DNA from: Aldehydirespirator sp965204875
GTDB taxonomy: Bacteria; Actinomycetota; Acidimicrobiia; Acidimicrobiales; Aldehydirespiratoraceae
DNA: 64,000 nucleotides
Reading direction: 5' to 3'
Assembly (NCBI GenBank): GCA_965204875.1
Contig: OZ242020.1
Span: forward strand, 2,666,001-2,730,000
Under the pieces are notes generated by a model. That model saw only the letters and a program-made list of their open reading frames with translations. It did no database searches and was not told the origin of the DNA. Shown in pieces: positions 51,172 through 60,179 of this stretch (position 1 is its first letter; the number at the start of each line of letters is the position of its first letter). The position numbers and the translations under genes are program-made.

Positions 51172-52280
51172 GTGACCTCCCCGATACCGGCGCCGATGCC
51201 GCCCGCATACGGCGGCGGATGCGTCGCCGACATCGTCCCGGCGCTGCTGGGAGCGGACCCCGACGTGCCGACGGTGCTCCCCGGAGCCGTGCTCGACGCC
51301 GCAGCGGTCGTGCTGGTTGTGCTCGACGGGCTGGGCGCCGAGCAGCTGCAGGCCCGCGCCGGCGTGGCGCCCACGCTCGCGGAGATGCACGCGGCCACGA
51401 TCACGACCGTGGCGCCGACCACCACGGCCACGGCGCTGCCCTCCATCACCACCGGCGCCCCGCCCGGCCGGCACGGGCTGGTGGGGTACCGGATCAGCAC
51501 GGCCGAGGGCAACCTCAACGTGCTGCGCTGGAAGACGCCGAAGGGCGACGCCGCCGGGCGGCTGGTGCCGGAGCGCTTCCAGCGCCTGGCCGCGTTCGCC
51601 GGCCAGCGGCCCCCGGTGCTTCAGAACGGCAAGTACGAGCGCAGCGGGTTCAGCCGTGCCTACCTGCGCGACGCCCGCTACATCGGCTGCAAGACCCTCT
51701 CGGGTATCGCCGAGGGAATCCTGCGCCTGCTGAGATCCGGCGAGTCCTTCGTGTACGCCTACCACGACGGCATCGACGTGGCGGCGCACAAGCACGGCTT
51801 CGGCCCCAAGTACGACGCCGCGCTGCGCGCCTGCGACAAGATGGTGACCGACCTGCTGTGCGGGCTGCCCCGCGGCGCGGCCGTGGTGGTCACCTCCGAT
51901 CACGGGCTCGCCGACTGCACGGGGGACGCGTCGTGATCGACCGAGCCGTGGTCGACCACGCCCGCACGGAGTCGGGCGAGGCCCGGTTCCGCTGGCTCCA
52001 CGCATTCCCCGGCCGCTCCCGCCACCTGCTCGAGGCGGCCACCCACGCACACGGCGGGCAGGCCTGGGTGCTGCCGGTCGAGGAGATCCTCGATGCAGGC
52101 TGGTTCGGCCCCGCTGTCACAGACGCAGCGCGCTCGAGGCTCGGCGACGTGGCCCTCGTGGCGCAGGGCCCCTGGGCGCTCGACTGGCCGGGCGGCAAGG
52201 ACAAGCCGAAGCTCGTGGGCCGTCACGGGTCGCTGACGCCCGCAGAGATGCTGGTCCCCCTGCTCGTCCACACCGCCTAG
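51172..52280 (+). pseudogene. alkaline-phosphatase-superfamily phosphodiesterase, frameshifted
   Basis: The N-terminal part (51172-51936) has VVLVVLDGLGAEQL with the metal-binding Asp, the nucleophile threonine in APTTTATALPSITTG, and VVTSDHGLAD. It then stops at 51936. The remainder lies one frame over: GGRVVIDRAVVDHARTESG and the conserved end GRHGSLTPAEMLVPLLVHT, running to 52280. Adding one G to the G5 run at 51921-51925 joins both parts seamlessly. The gene is either a young pseudogene or a sequencing error; family function is phosphate-ester or nucleotide pyrophosphate hydrolysis. Confidence 0.85.
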
Positions 52281-52381
52281 CGCATGCAGCGACGGCTCGT
52301 GCCGCCCGGAACCGGTCTCTCGATCCCAGAGCGGGCGAAAGCGGGTCCGTGACGACCGTGACGGCCTCTAGGGTTGGGCGC

Positions 52382-52918
52382 ATGGAACATGACAGCCCGT
52401 TGGGGCCGGGCGCGGAGCGCCCCGAGGTGTTGCCGCGGGAGTCCGCCGGCAGCGCCGCGGAGAGGGCCGAGGACTCCGAGATCGTCGAGACGATCGACCA
52501 TCCGGCCAAGGTGATGCGCATCGGGACGATGCTCAAGCAGCTTCTGGCCGAGGTGCGCTCAAGCGACCTCGACGAGCCGAGCCGGAAGCGTCTGCGCGAG
52601 ATCTACGTGACTTCGGTGAGCGAGGTCGGCTCAGCCCTGTCGCCGGATCTGCGTGAGGAGCTGGCGCGCCTGGCCTCTCCCTTCGAAGCGCCGGAGCCCC
52701 CGTCCGCCATCGAGCTGCAGATCGCCAAGGCGCAGCTCGTCGGCTGGCTCGAGGGCTTGATCCAGGGCATGAAGGCGATGCTGCTGGCCCAGCAGATGAG
52801 CGCTCGCCAGCAGCTCGAGGCGATGCGCGGCGAGCTGCCGCCCGCCGTGTCGGGGCAGGCGCCCCTGGCCCGCCCGGGCGGCACCGAGACCGACACACGC
52901 CACGGCACCTACCTGTAG
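52382..52918 (+). CDS. bpa: bacterial proteasome activator Bpa-like
   Basis: Bpa (PafE) is an ATP-independent ring that opens the 20S proteasome. The 178 residues include the four-helix core (IDHPAKVMRIGTMLKQLL, DEPSRKRLREIYVTSV, LQIAKAQLVGWLEGLIQGM) and end in a short tail HGTYL, comparable to the GQYL proteasome-docking end of the mycobacterial protein. A TAGGGT seven bases before the ATG suggests a leaderless transcript. No proteasome core genes lie in the window. Confidence 0.9.
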   Translation: MEHDSPLGPGAERPEVLPRESAGSAAERAEDSEIVETIDHPAKVMRIGTMLKQLLAEVRSSDLDEPSRKRLREIYVTSVSEVGSALSPDLREELARLASPFEAPEPPSAIELQIAKAQLVGWLEGLIQGMKAMLLAQQMSARQQLEAMRGELPPAVSGQAPLARPGGTETDTRHGTYL

Positions 52919-52922
52919 GCGC

Positions 52923-53029
52923 CGCACCGGTCGGTGCACCTGCTCCAAGGAGCGCCCTCGGGCTATCACACGATGCTGGTGATGATGCAGGCGGTCGCAC
53001 CGGTCGGTGCACCTGCTCCAAGGAGCGCC
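52923..53029 (+). repeat. 34-bp direct repeat between bpa and dnaE
   Basis: Perfect copies at 52923-52956 and 52996-53029 are 73 bp apart. Each contains CACCGGTCGGTG, itself palindromic. The 279-bp gap holds no supported gene. Confidence 0.9.
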
Positions 53030-53197
53030 GCATCCGCGTTCCGCAAGTGTCGAATGCGCTGCCAGGCAGCCGCGTTTGAGCACTTCAGGCGGTGAATCCG
53101 CGCGTCGGGGCCGCGCGGGCTATGTTGCGAATCACGCGGGTGTGCTTTATCCCCAGCGTGTTCCACAGCCCGTCCAGCCCTTCCACAGGAGAGACCG

Positions 53198-56100
53198 TTG
53201 CCAGACTCCTTCGTCCACCTGCACGTTCACACCGAGTACTCCATCCTCGACGGCGCCTCCCGGCTCGACGAGCTGATCGCGGCCGCCGCCGCGGACGGCC
53301 AGCCGGCGCTCGGCATCACCGACCACGGCAACATGTACGGGGTCCTGGACTTCTACCGGGGCTGCAGGGACGCCGGGATCAAGCCCGTCATCGGCACCGA
53401 GGCCTACATGGCCCACGACTCCCGCCACGAGCGGCCCTCCCGCCACGGCCGGGTCGACGACTCCGGCGGCGACACCGAGGGCGGGGGCAAGCTCTACTAC
53501 CACATCACCCTGCTGGCCGAGAACGACACCGGGTACAAGAACCTGATCCAGGTCTCCAGCAGGGCCTTCCTCGAGGGCTACTACTACAAGCCCCGCTGCG
53601 ACTGGGAGACGCTGTCGGACCACAGCGAGGGTCTCATCGCCACCACCGGCTGCCTGGGGGGCCAGGTGCCCCAGGCGCTGCTCGCGGGCGACACCGAGCG
53701 GGCCTTGGAGCGCGCCGCCCGGTTCCAGGAGATATTCGGGCGCGACAGCTTCTTCGTGGAGATGCAGGACCACGGCATCCCCGAGCAGCACCGGATCAAC
53801 CCGCAGCTCCTGGAGATAGCACGCAAGCTGCAGGCCCCCCTGCTGGCCACCAACGACAGCCACTACACCCACCGCCACGACGCCGCGGCCCACGACGCGC
53901 TGCTCTGTGTTCAGACGGGTTCGCTGCTCACCGATGAGGACCGCCTCAAGTTCCACGGCGACGACCACTACCTCAAGACCACGGCGGAGATGCGCAGCCT
54001 CTTCGACGGGCTCGACGGGGCTTGCGACAACACCCTGTGGATCGCCGAGCGCTCCGACGTGAACATCGAGTTCGGCAAGCCCCGGCTGCCGCACTTCGAG
54101 GTGCCCGAGGAATACGGGAGCGACCGCGCCTACCTAGAGCACCTCACGCTCGCCGGCGCCCGCGAGCGCTGGGGCGACCCGCTTCCGGAGCAGGTGGCGG
54201 ATCGGCTGGCCTACGAGCTCGAGGTCATCAACAACATGGGGTTCGCCTCCTACTTCCTGATCACCTGGGATCTGATCGCCTACGCCCGGCGCAGAGGCAT
54301 CCGGGTCGGGCCGGGGCGCGGCTCGGCCGCGGGCTGCGCGGTGGCCTACAGCCTCCGCATCACCGACCTGGACCCGATCCGCTACGACCTGCTGTTCGAG
54401 CGCTTCCTGAACCCGTCGCGGGTGTCCATGCCCGACATCGACATGGACTTCGACTCGCGCTACCGCGACGAGCTGATCGAGTACGCGGCGGAGCGCTACG
54501 GGCGCGACCATGTGGCGCAGATCATCACGTTCAGCCGCATCAAGGCTCGGGCCGCGGTGCGCGACGCCGCCCGTGTGCTCGGCTACCCGCACTCTCTGGG
54601 CGACCGCATCGCCAAGGCCATGCCGCCGCTGATACTGGGCCGCGACACGCCGCTCAAGTACTGCTTCGAGGACTCCGAGGAATATCACGAGGGCTACGTC
54701 GCCGCGGCGGACCTGCGCCAGATGCGCGAGGCCGACCCCGACGTCGCCCGGGTGGTCGAGACGGCCGAGGGCCTCGAGGGCATGCGCCGCCAGGACAGCA
54801 TCCACGCGGCCGCGGTGGTCATCGCTCCCGAGCCGCTGACCCATTACATGCCCGTCCAGCGCAAGCCCGAGGGCCGCAAATCCGAGCAGGGGCCCGTCGT
54901 CACGCAGTACGAGATGCACGGCGTGGAGGATCTCGGCCTGCTCAAGATGGACTTCCTCGGGCTGCGCAACCTCGACGTGATAACCGACACGGTGGCGCTG
55001 GTTCAAAGCACCCGCGGCGTCGCCCTGGACATGGACTCGGTGCCGCTCGACGACGGCGCCACCTACCGGATGCTGCAGGAGGGCGACACGATCGGCGTGT
55101 TCCAGCTCGAGTCGCCCCAGGTGCGCTCGCTGGTGCGCTCGCTGGCGCCCACCTCCTTCGACGACGTCTGCGCGCTGGTGGCGCTGTACCGGCCGGGGCC
55201 CATGGCGGCCAACATGCACAACGACTACGCCGACCGCAAGAACGGGCGCCGCCGGGTGGACCACATCCACGAGGACGCGCAGGACATCCTGGCCGACACC
55301 TACGGCCTGATGATCTACCAGGAGAGCGTCATGCGCGTGGCGCAGCGCTTCGCCGGCTACTCGCTGGCCGAGGCGGACCTGCTGCGAAAGGCCATGGGCA
55401 AGAAGATCCGCTCGGCCATGGCCGCCGAGGAGCAGAAGTTCATCGCCGGGGTCCAGGCCAGCGGCTACCCGCCCGGGCTGGGCGAGCGGCTCTTCGCGAT
55501 CATCCAGCAGTTCGCCGACTACGCCTTCAACAAGAGCCACAGCTACGGCTACGGGCTCGTCGCCTACCAGACCGCCTACCTGAAGGCGAACTACCCGGTG
55601 GAGTACTTCGCGGCGCTGCTCACCAGCGTCAAGAACAAGCTGACGAACGCGGCGGTCTACCTGAACGAGTGCCGCCAGCTGGGCATAGATGTGGCGGTGC
55701 CCGACATCAACCGGTCCCGGTCCGACTTCACCCCCCAGCCCGCCGCCAACGGCGCCGGCCCGGGCAGCATCGTGTACGGGCTGTCAGCGGTACGCAACGT
55801 CGGCTCGGGCTTCGCCGCCAAGGTGATAGCCGAGCGTGACGCCGGCGGCCCCTACGCCTCCTTCGCCAACTTCATCGAGCGCGTCGAGATGGAGACCCTC
55901 AACAAGGGGACGCTCGAGTCGATGATCAAGGCCGGAACCTTCGACTCGGTCGGTCACAGGCGCAAGAGCCTCATAGCCGTCTACAGCGACATCGTCGACA
56001 TGACCGTGCGCGTCCGGCGCGAGCACGACGCCGGCGTGATGTCGCTGTTCGGGGAACAGGACCAGGGGCCGACCTTCGACGACAGGCCCGAGGTCGGCGA

Positions 56101-56737
56101 CACCGAATACGCCCGGATGGAGAAGCTGGCGCACGAGAAGGAGATGCTCGGCCTCTACGTCTCTGACCACCCACTCAAGGGGATGGAGGATCACATCGGC
56201 CGCAGCGCCGACGGCACGGTGGCGGACCTGCTCACGCTTCAGCCTGGCGAGGACGCGATCTACCGCACCGTCGGCGGCGTGATCACGAGGCTGTCGCGCA
56301 AGTACACCCGCAAGGGCGAGCTGATGGCGACCTTCTGGCTCGAGGACTTCGACGGCAGCATCGAGACGGTGGTGTTCCCCAGGACGATGAGCGAGCACGG
56401 GCACAAGCTGGCCGACGACGTCGTCGTGCTGGTGCGCGGCCGGCTCGACACCCGCGAGGAGGCGGCGAGGCTCTTCGCGAGCGAGGTGGACGTAGTGGAG
56501 GAGGCGGCCCCGGAGGCGCCGCTGCGGGTGATGCTCACGCTGGAGCGCCAGAGCGACCGCTGCATCTCCGAGCTCAAGTCGCTGCTGGTGGAGCACCCCG
56601 GCAGATCGCCGGTGCAGCTGCAACTCGACGGTCACCGCCTGGTGAACCTTCCCCGGCGCTTCGCCGTGGACAGGGACCGCGGCCTGGTGGGGGAGCTGCG
56701 GGCGCTGCTCGGCGCAGACGCCATCGTCGGCACCTGA
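53198..56737 (+). CDS. dnaE: DNA polymerase III alpha subunit
   Basis: This is the replicative polymerase, 1179 residues. The PHP domain opens with FVHLHVHTEYSILDG and ITDHGNMYG. The polymerase active site has GPGRGSAAGC, MPDIDMDFD and MRVAQRFAGY blocks. The finger, beta-binding and OB-fold regions follow (GGVITRLSRKYTRKG is the OB start). Length and order match DnaE1. The TTG start at 53198 immediately precedes the PHP domain; GGAGAG is upstream. The ordinary copy, with no intein. Confidence 0.97.
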   Translation: MPDSFVHLHVHTEYSILDGASRLDELIAAAAADGQPALGITDHGNMYGVLDFYRGCRDAGIKPVIGTEAYMAHDSRHERPSRHGRVDDSGGDTEGGGKLYYHITLLAENDTGYKNLIQVSSRAFLEGYYYKPRCDWETLSDHSEGLIATTGCLGGQVPQALLAGDTERALERAARFQEIFGRDSFFVEMQDHGIPEQHRINPQLLEIARKLQAPLLATNDSHYTHRHDAAAHDALLCVQTGSLLTDEDRLKFHGDDHYLKTTAEMRSLFDGLDGACDNTLWIAERSDVNIEFGKPRLPHFEVPEEYGSDRAYLEHLTLAGARERWGDPLPEQVADRLAYELEVINNMGFASYFLITWDLIAYARRRGIRVGPGRGSAAGCAVAYSLRITDLDPIRYDLLFERFLNPSRVSMPDIDMDFDSRYRDELIEYAAERYGRDHVAQIITFSRIKARAAVRDAARVLGYPHSLGDRIAKAMPPLILGRDTPLKYCFEDSEEYHEGYVAAADLRQMREADPDVARVVETAEGLEGMRRQDSIHAAAVVIAPEPLTHYMPVQRKPEGRKSEQGPVVTQYEMHGVEDLGLLKMDFLGLRNLDVITDTVALVQSTRGVALDMDSVPLDDGATYRMLQEGDTIGVFQLESPQVRSLVRSLAPTSFDDVCALVALYRPGPMAANMHNDYADRKNGRRRVDHIHEDAQDILADTYGLMIYQESVMRVAQRFAGYSLAEADLLRKAMGKKIRSAMAAEEQKFIAGVQASGYPPGLGERLFAIIQQFADYAFNKSHSYGYGLVAYQTAYLKANYPVEYFAALLTSVKNKLTNAAVYLNECRQLGIDVAVPDINRSRSDFTPQPAANGAGPGSIVYGLSAVRNVGSGFAAKVIAERDAGGPYASFANFIERVEMETLNKGTLESMIKAGTFDSVGHRRKSLIAVYSDIVDMTVRVRREHDAGVMSLFGEQDQGPTFDDRPEVGDTEYARMEKLAHEKEMLGLYVSDHPLKGMEDHIGRSADGTVADLLTLQPGEDAIYRTVGGVITRLSRKYTRKGELMATFWLEDFDGSIETVVFPRTMSEHGHKLADDVVVLVRGRLDTREEAARLFASEVDVVEEAAPEAPLRVMLTLERQSDRCISELKSLLVEHPGRSPVQLQLDGHRLVNLPRRFAVDRDRGLVGELRALLGADAIVGT

Positions 56738-56907
56738 CGTTCACCCTGACCTTGTGGCGCAGGCGCCATGGTCGGTGGCTGACCGGGCTGGATCGGCGGA
56801 ACGCGGGCGCTGGTCGGGGGCGGGCCTGCGCCGGACAGGTTGCGATTCGGGCCCGGAGGCCTGAAACTGGGGCTAGGAACGTAGGCGCAAGACAGGGGTG
56901 GGTTGCA

Positions 56908-57576
56908 ATGGCAATCGCAGTGGAGACAAGGGACTGCACCTCGGTCGGCGACTCGGATCTGGCGGAGATGGCCGACCTGTGCGCGGCCTCGTCCAACGCA
57001 TATGAGGCAGGCTCGCTCTCCAAGCAGGCACAGGCGTGGGTGCTGGCGACCGAGGCCCGCGACAACGGCCGGCTGCGCGGCTTCTCCTTCTGCACGCTCG
57101 AGCGGATCGGGGGAACGCCCTGTGTGCTCATCGGTGCGGGCCACACCTGCCGCACCACCCGTCGCGACACGGTGCTGCGGGCGCTCATGACCGACCAGCT
57201 CCGGCGCGCCGCCCTGTCGTTTCCCGACGAGGATGTGCTCATCGGCGCGCAGATCAACGACCCCGGCGGGTTCGAGGCGTTCAAGAGTCTCCACGACCTG
57301 GTGCCGCGGCCCGGTCACAAGGCCACCGGCGAGGAGCGCGCCTGGGGGCGGCGCCTCGCCAAGCGCTTCGGCATCGGCCAGCTCAGCTACGAGGACCGCA
57401 AGTTCGTGACCCGCGGCAAGGGCGGGCGCCCCGTTGTGCTCGACCATGCCAGCTCGAAGCCGCACAGGACGCCCCCCGAGGCGGTCGCGCTGCTCGACGG
57501 ACTCGACACAGGCAACGGCGACACCCTCGTGGTGCATGCCTGGGTGATGGCCGAGGAGCTCGAGAGGCTCCTGTAG
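56908..57576 (+). CDS. hypothetical protein, possibly GNAT-like
   Basis: I do not recognise this 222-residue protein with confidence. The N-terminal SKQAQAWVLATEARDNGRLRGFSF and a following beta-strand-rich part (CVLIGAGHTCR) faintly recall acetyltransferases, but no acetyl-CoA loop is clear. The C-terminal half includes EERAWGRRLAKRFGIGQLSYEDRKF. The start is ATG 56908. It lies 170 bp after dnaE and 130 bp before the nitroreductase. Confidence 0.6.
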   Translation: MAIAVETRDCTSVGDSDLAEMADLCAASSNAYEAGSLSKQAQAWVLATEARDNGRLRGFSFCTLERIGGTPCVLIGAGHTCRTTRRDTVLRALMTDQLRRAALSFPDEDVLIGAQINDPGGFEAFKSLHDLVPRPGHKATGEERAWGRRLAKRFGIGQLSYEDRKFVTRGKGGRPVVLDHASSKPHRTPPEAVALLDGLDTGNGDTLVVHAWVMAEELERLL

Positions 57577-57706
57577 AGGTTGGCGGGATCTGCCGCCGAG
57601 CCCGCATCCGTTGGCGGGGTCGGGGTCGGGCTTGCCGCGATCGAGAGGGCCCCGCATAGGAGCCGCCGCCGTGCTCTCGTCGGGCGGCCGTGGCACGCTC
57701 GGGTGA

Positions 57707-58324
57707 ATGGAGCTCCAGCAGGCGATCCGGCGGCGCCGCATGGTGCGCTCCTTCACGGGCGAGCCGGTGGCCGCGGCGGTCGTCGACGAGATTTGCGACC
57801 TCGCCCAGCGCGCGCCCACCGCCGGCAACGCTGCGGGGATCGAGTTCCTTGTGCTCGAGGGCGCCGAGACGGCCGCATACTGGGATGTCACGCTGCCCGA
57901 GGCCAGGCGCTCCGGCTTCGCCTGGCCGGGCCTGCTGAAGGCGCCGGTGCTGGTGGTGGTGTGGGCAGACGTGGGCGCCTACCTGCGCCGCTACCGCGAG
58001 CCGGACAAGCGCCACACCGGTCTCGGGGTCCGGGCCGCGGCCTGGCCGGTGCCGTACTGGTTCGTCGACGGGGGAGCCTCGGTGATGGCGATGCTCCTCG
58101 CCGCTGAGGACCGCGGCCTCGGCGCCGCCTTCTTCGGACTGTTCGACCATGAGGAGGCCGTGCGGCGGCGCTTCGGCGTCCCGGTGGACAGGCGCGCCGT
58201 GGGCACGGTCGCCATCGGCGCCCGCGCCCCCGACCGGCGGAGCAAATCGGCACGCCGCGCCCGGCCGGGCCTCGGCGACGTGATGCACCGCGGCATCTGG
58301 CCGCCCCAGACGCCGACCCCTTAG
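57707..58324 (+). CDS. nitroreductase-family protein
   Basis: This 205-residue flavin enzyme has the FMN-binding start IRRRRMVRSFTGEPV, then RAPTAGNAAG and the C-terminal HEEAVRRRFGVPVDRRAVGTVAIG. Such enzymes reduce nitro-compounds, quinones or enones with NAD(P)H; the substrate is unknown. It begins at ATG 57707 after a region with no ribosome binding site of note. Confidence 0.88.
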   Translation: MELQQAIRRRRMVRSFTGEPVAAAVVDEICDLAQRAPTAGNAAGIEFLVLEGAETAAYWDVTLPEARRSGFAWPGLLKAPVLVVVWADVGAYLRRYREPDKRHTGLGVRAAAWPVPYWFVDGGASVMAMLLAAEDRGLGAAFFGLFDHEEAVRRRFGVPVDRRAVGTVAIGARAPDRRSKSARRARPGLGDVMHRGIWPPQTPTP

Positions 58325-58327
58325 ATC

Positions 58328-58355
58328 TTGCGGCGCGCCGGCCTTGGGGTACGCT
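58328..58355 (+). promoter_or_regulatory. candidate promoter of the OB-fold/thiolase pair
   Basis: TTGCGG (58328) and TACGCT (58350) are separated by 16 bases; the -10 is eight bases before the ATG at 58364, consistent with a leaderless transcript. Confidence 0.5.
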
Positions 58356-58363
58356 GCCCGTTG

Positions 58364-58762
58364 ATGGCACCGGCCCGCGTCCCGCTCGTCGATTACCTGC
58401 GCCTCGAGCCGGAGCCGCACCTCGTCGCCAGTGAGTGCCGCGGCTGCGGGGCCCGCTTCTTCGACAGGCGCAACGCCTGCGCCCGCTGCGGAGCCAACGA
58501 CTTCAGAAGCGTCCGCGTGGACGGCTCGGGCGAGCTGAGGGCCTTCAGCATCGTGCATCGCGCCGCACCGCAGATCCCGGTGCCGTTCGTGTCCGCGATC
58601 GTCAAGACCGACGACGGCACCAGCGTTCGCTCCAACGTTGTGAACTGCGACGCCACGCCCGAGGCGATAACCCTCGGCATGAAGGTGCGGCTGACCGCCT
58701 ACCCGATCGGAACCGACGACGAGGGCACAGAGGCAGTCGCCTTCGGCTACGAGCCTGCCTGA
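58364..58762 (+). CDS. Zn-ribbon OB-fold protein (DUF35)
   Basis: This 132-residue protein has a rubredoxin-like zinc ribbon (SECRGCGARFF and CARCGANDF) and an OB fold (GSGELRAFSIVHRA, PFVSAIVKTDDG). Proteins like it form complexes with thiolase-like enzymes and may channel acyl-CoA. The thiolase gene lies 200 bp downstream, matching this pairing. Confidence 0.9.
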   Translation: MAPARVPLVDYLRLEPEPHLVASECRGCGARFFDRRNACARCGANDFRSVRVDGSGELRAFSIVHRAAPQIPVPFVSAIVKTDDGTSVRSNVVNCDATPEAITLGMKVRLTAYPIGTDDEGTEAVAFGYEPA

Positions 58763-58789
58763 CAGCCCGCCGGCCCGTCCCGCCCGGCC

Positions 58790-58907
58790 AACCCACACCA
58801 ACTTTGCCGGGGCGCAGACACCGGCTCTCAACCCACACCAACCCGCCGGGGCGCAGACACCGGCTCTCAAACCACACCAACCCGCCGGGGCGCAGACACC
58901 GGCTCCC
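58790..58907 (+). repeat. 39-40 bp tandem repeat, three copies
   Basis: Three adjacent copies start at 58790, 58830 and 58869 with a few base changes, sharing CCGGGGCGCAGACACCGGCT. They fill the 202-bp gap between the OB-fold gene and the thiolase. Confidence 0.9.
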
Positions 58908-58964
58908 AGTCCACAACCGGGCCGGCATTACAGCCCGCCGACCAGCAGAAGGGCAGGCACAGCA

Positions 58965-60179
58965 ATGGCAGCACGCATATCAGCGGACAGCGTCTGGGTC
59001 GTCGGCGCGCATATGACCCGCTTCGCCCGCTACCCCGACCGCGACCTGATCGACCTGGCCTCCGAGAGCGCCATGTCGGCCCTGGCCGACGGCGAGGTCA
59101 CCGTTCATGACATGGACGTGCTGGCCTGCGGGTCGCTGTTCCAGGCGTCGGCCGCGGTCGGGCAGCGCATCCAGAAGCAGATCGGCCAGACCGGCGTGCC
59201 CGTCTACAACGTCGCCAACGCCTGCGCCACCGGCGCCACCGCCATCCGCACGGTGGTGATGGCCATCCGCGCCGGCGAGGCGCAGATCGGCCTGGCCGTG
59301 GGCGCCGAGCAGATGGGCAAGATGGGCCTGCTCGGCGGCGCCACAAAGAAGGACAGGAAGGTGTTCGAGCCGAGCGGCCGCTACGGCGCCGTCACCGGGG
59401 TGGACGGGCATCTCGGCACCGAGACCATGCCCGGCGTGTTCGCGCAGGCCGGCACCGCCTACGCCCACGACCATGACGGCGTGGGGTTCGAGCAGTTCGC
59501 CCGGGTCGCCTACAAGAACCACCTGCACTCGACGCTCAACCCGCTGGCCCAGTATCGCAAGGAGTTCTCGCTGACCGAGATCATGGAGTCTCCGATGATG
59601 AGCTACCCGAACACGCTGCTGATGTGCTGCCCCACCGGCGACGGCGCGGCGGCGGTCGTGCTCGCCTCGGGCGAGCGGCTGGCGTCGATGCCGGATCAGG
59701 TGCGCAGGCGGGCCGTGAAGCTGTCGGCGTCGGTGCTGACCTCCGATCCCTTCACCGAGGATTGCCAGGTCCAGCCCGATGTGAACACGCTCACCCGCAA
59801 CGCCGCGGCCCAGGCATACGAGGCAGCCGGCGTGGGCCCCGAGGATCTCGACCTGGTGGAGCTGCACGACTGCTTCGCCACGGCGGAGCTGATCCACTAC
59901 GACAACCTCGGCCTGTGCGAGCCAGGTGGCGCCGGCGCCTTCATCGACTCCGGCGGACCCTTCCGTGACGGTGCCACGCCGGTGAACGTCTCCGGCGGGC
60001 TCATCTCCAAGGGGCATCCGATAGGCGCCACCGGGGTGGCCAACGTCTACGAGGTCGCCACCCACCTGCGGGGCGAGGCCGGCGACCGCCAGATCGAGGG
60101 CGCGAGCGTCGGCCTGGCCCATGTCATCGGCCTGGCCTCGGCCTGCGGCGTGCACATCCTGGAGAAGGCGGCCGCCTAG
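58965..60179 (+). CDS. thiolase-family protein (SCP-x/acetyl-CoA acetyltransferase-like)
   Basis: This 404-residue thiolase-fold protein has the nucleophile cysteine in NVANACATGATA (about residue 86), the HDCFATAELIHY motif and the GGLISKGHPIGATG C-terminal histidine block. Such SCP-x-like thiolases act with DUF35 partners in steroid or fatty-acid side-chain degradation; the substrate is unproven. A GC-rich start at ATG 58965 follows a GAAGGGCAG ribosome binding site. It is convergent with the DUF255 gene. Confidence 0.9.
   Translation: MAARISADSVWVVGAHMTRFARYPDRDLIDLASESAMSALADGEVTVHDMDVLACGSLFQASAAVGQRIQKQIGQTGVPVYNVANACATGATAIRTVVMAIRAGEAQIGLAVGAEQMGKMGLLGGATKKDRKVFEPSGRYGAVTGVDGHLGTETMPGVFAQAGTAYAHDHDGVGFEQFARVAYKNHLHSTLNPLAQYRKEFSLTEIMESPMMSYPNTLLMCCPTGDGAAAVVLASGERLASMPDQVRRRAVKLSASVLTSDPFTEDCQVQPDVNTLTRNAAAQAYEAAGVGPEDLDLVELHDCFATAELIHYDNLGLCEPGGAGAFIDSGGPFRDGATPVNVSGGLISKGHPIGATGVANVYEVATHLRGEAGDRQIEGASVGLAHVIGLASACGVHILEKAAA

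Noticed and set aside
54134..55540. Long minus-strand frame opposite dnaE
   Set aside because: It is a shadow of dnaE, whose motifs are unambiguous; the antisense sequence has no recognisable domain.
58790..58907. Possible CRISPR array
   Set aside because: The three copies are head-to-tail without spacers and with few units.
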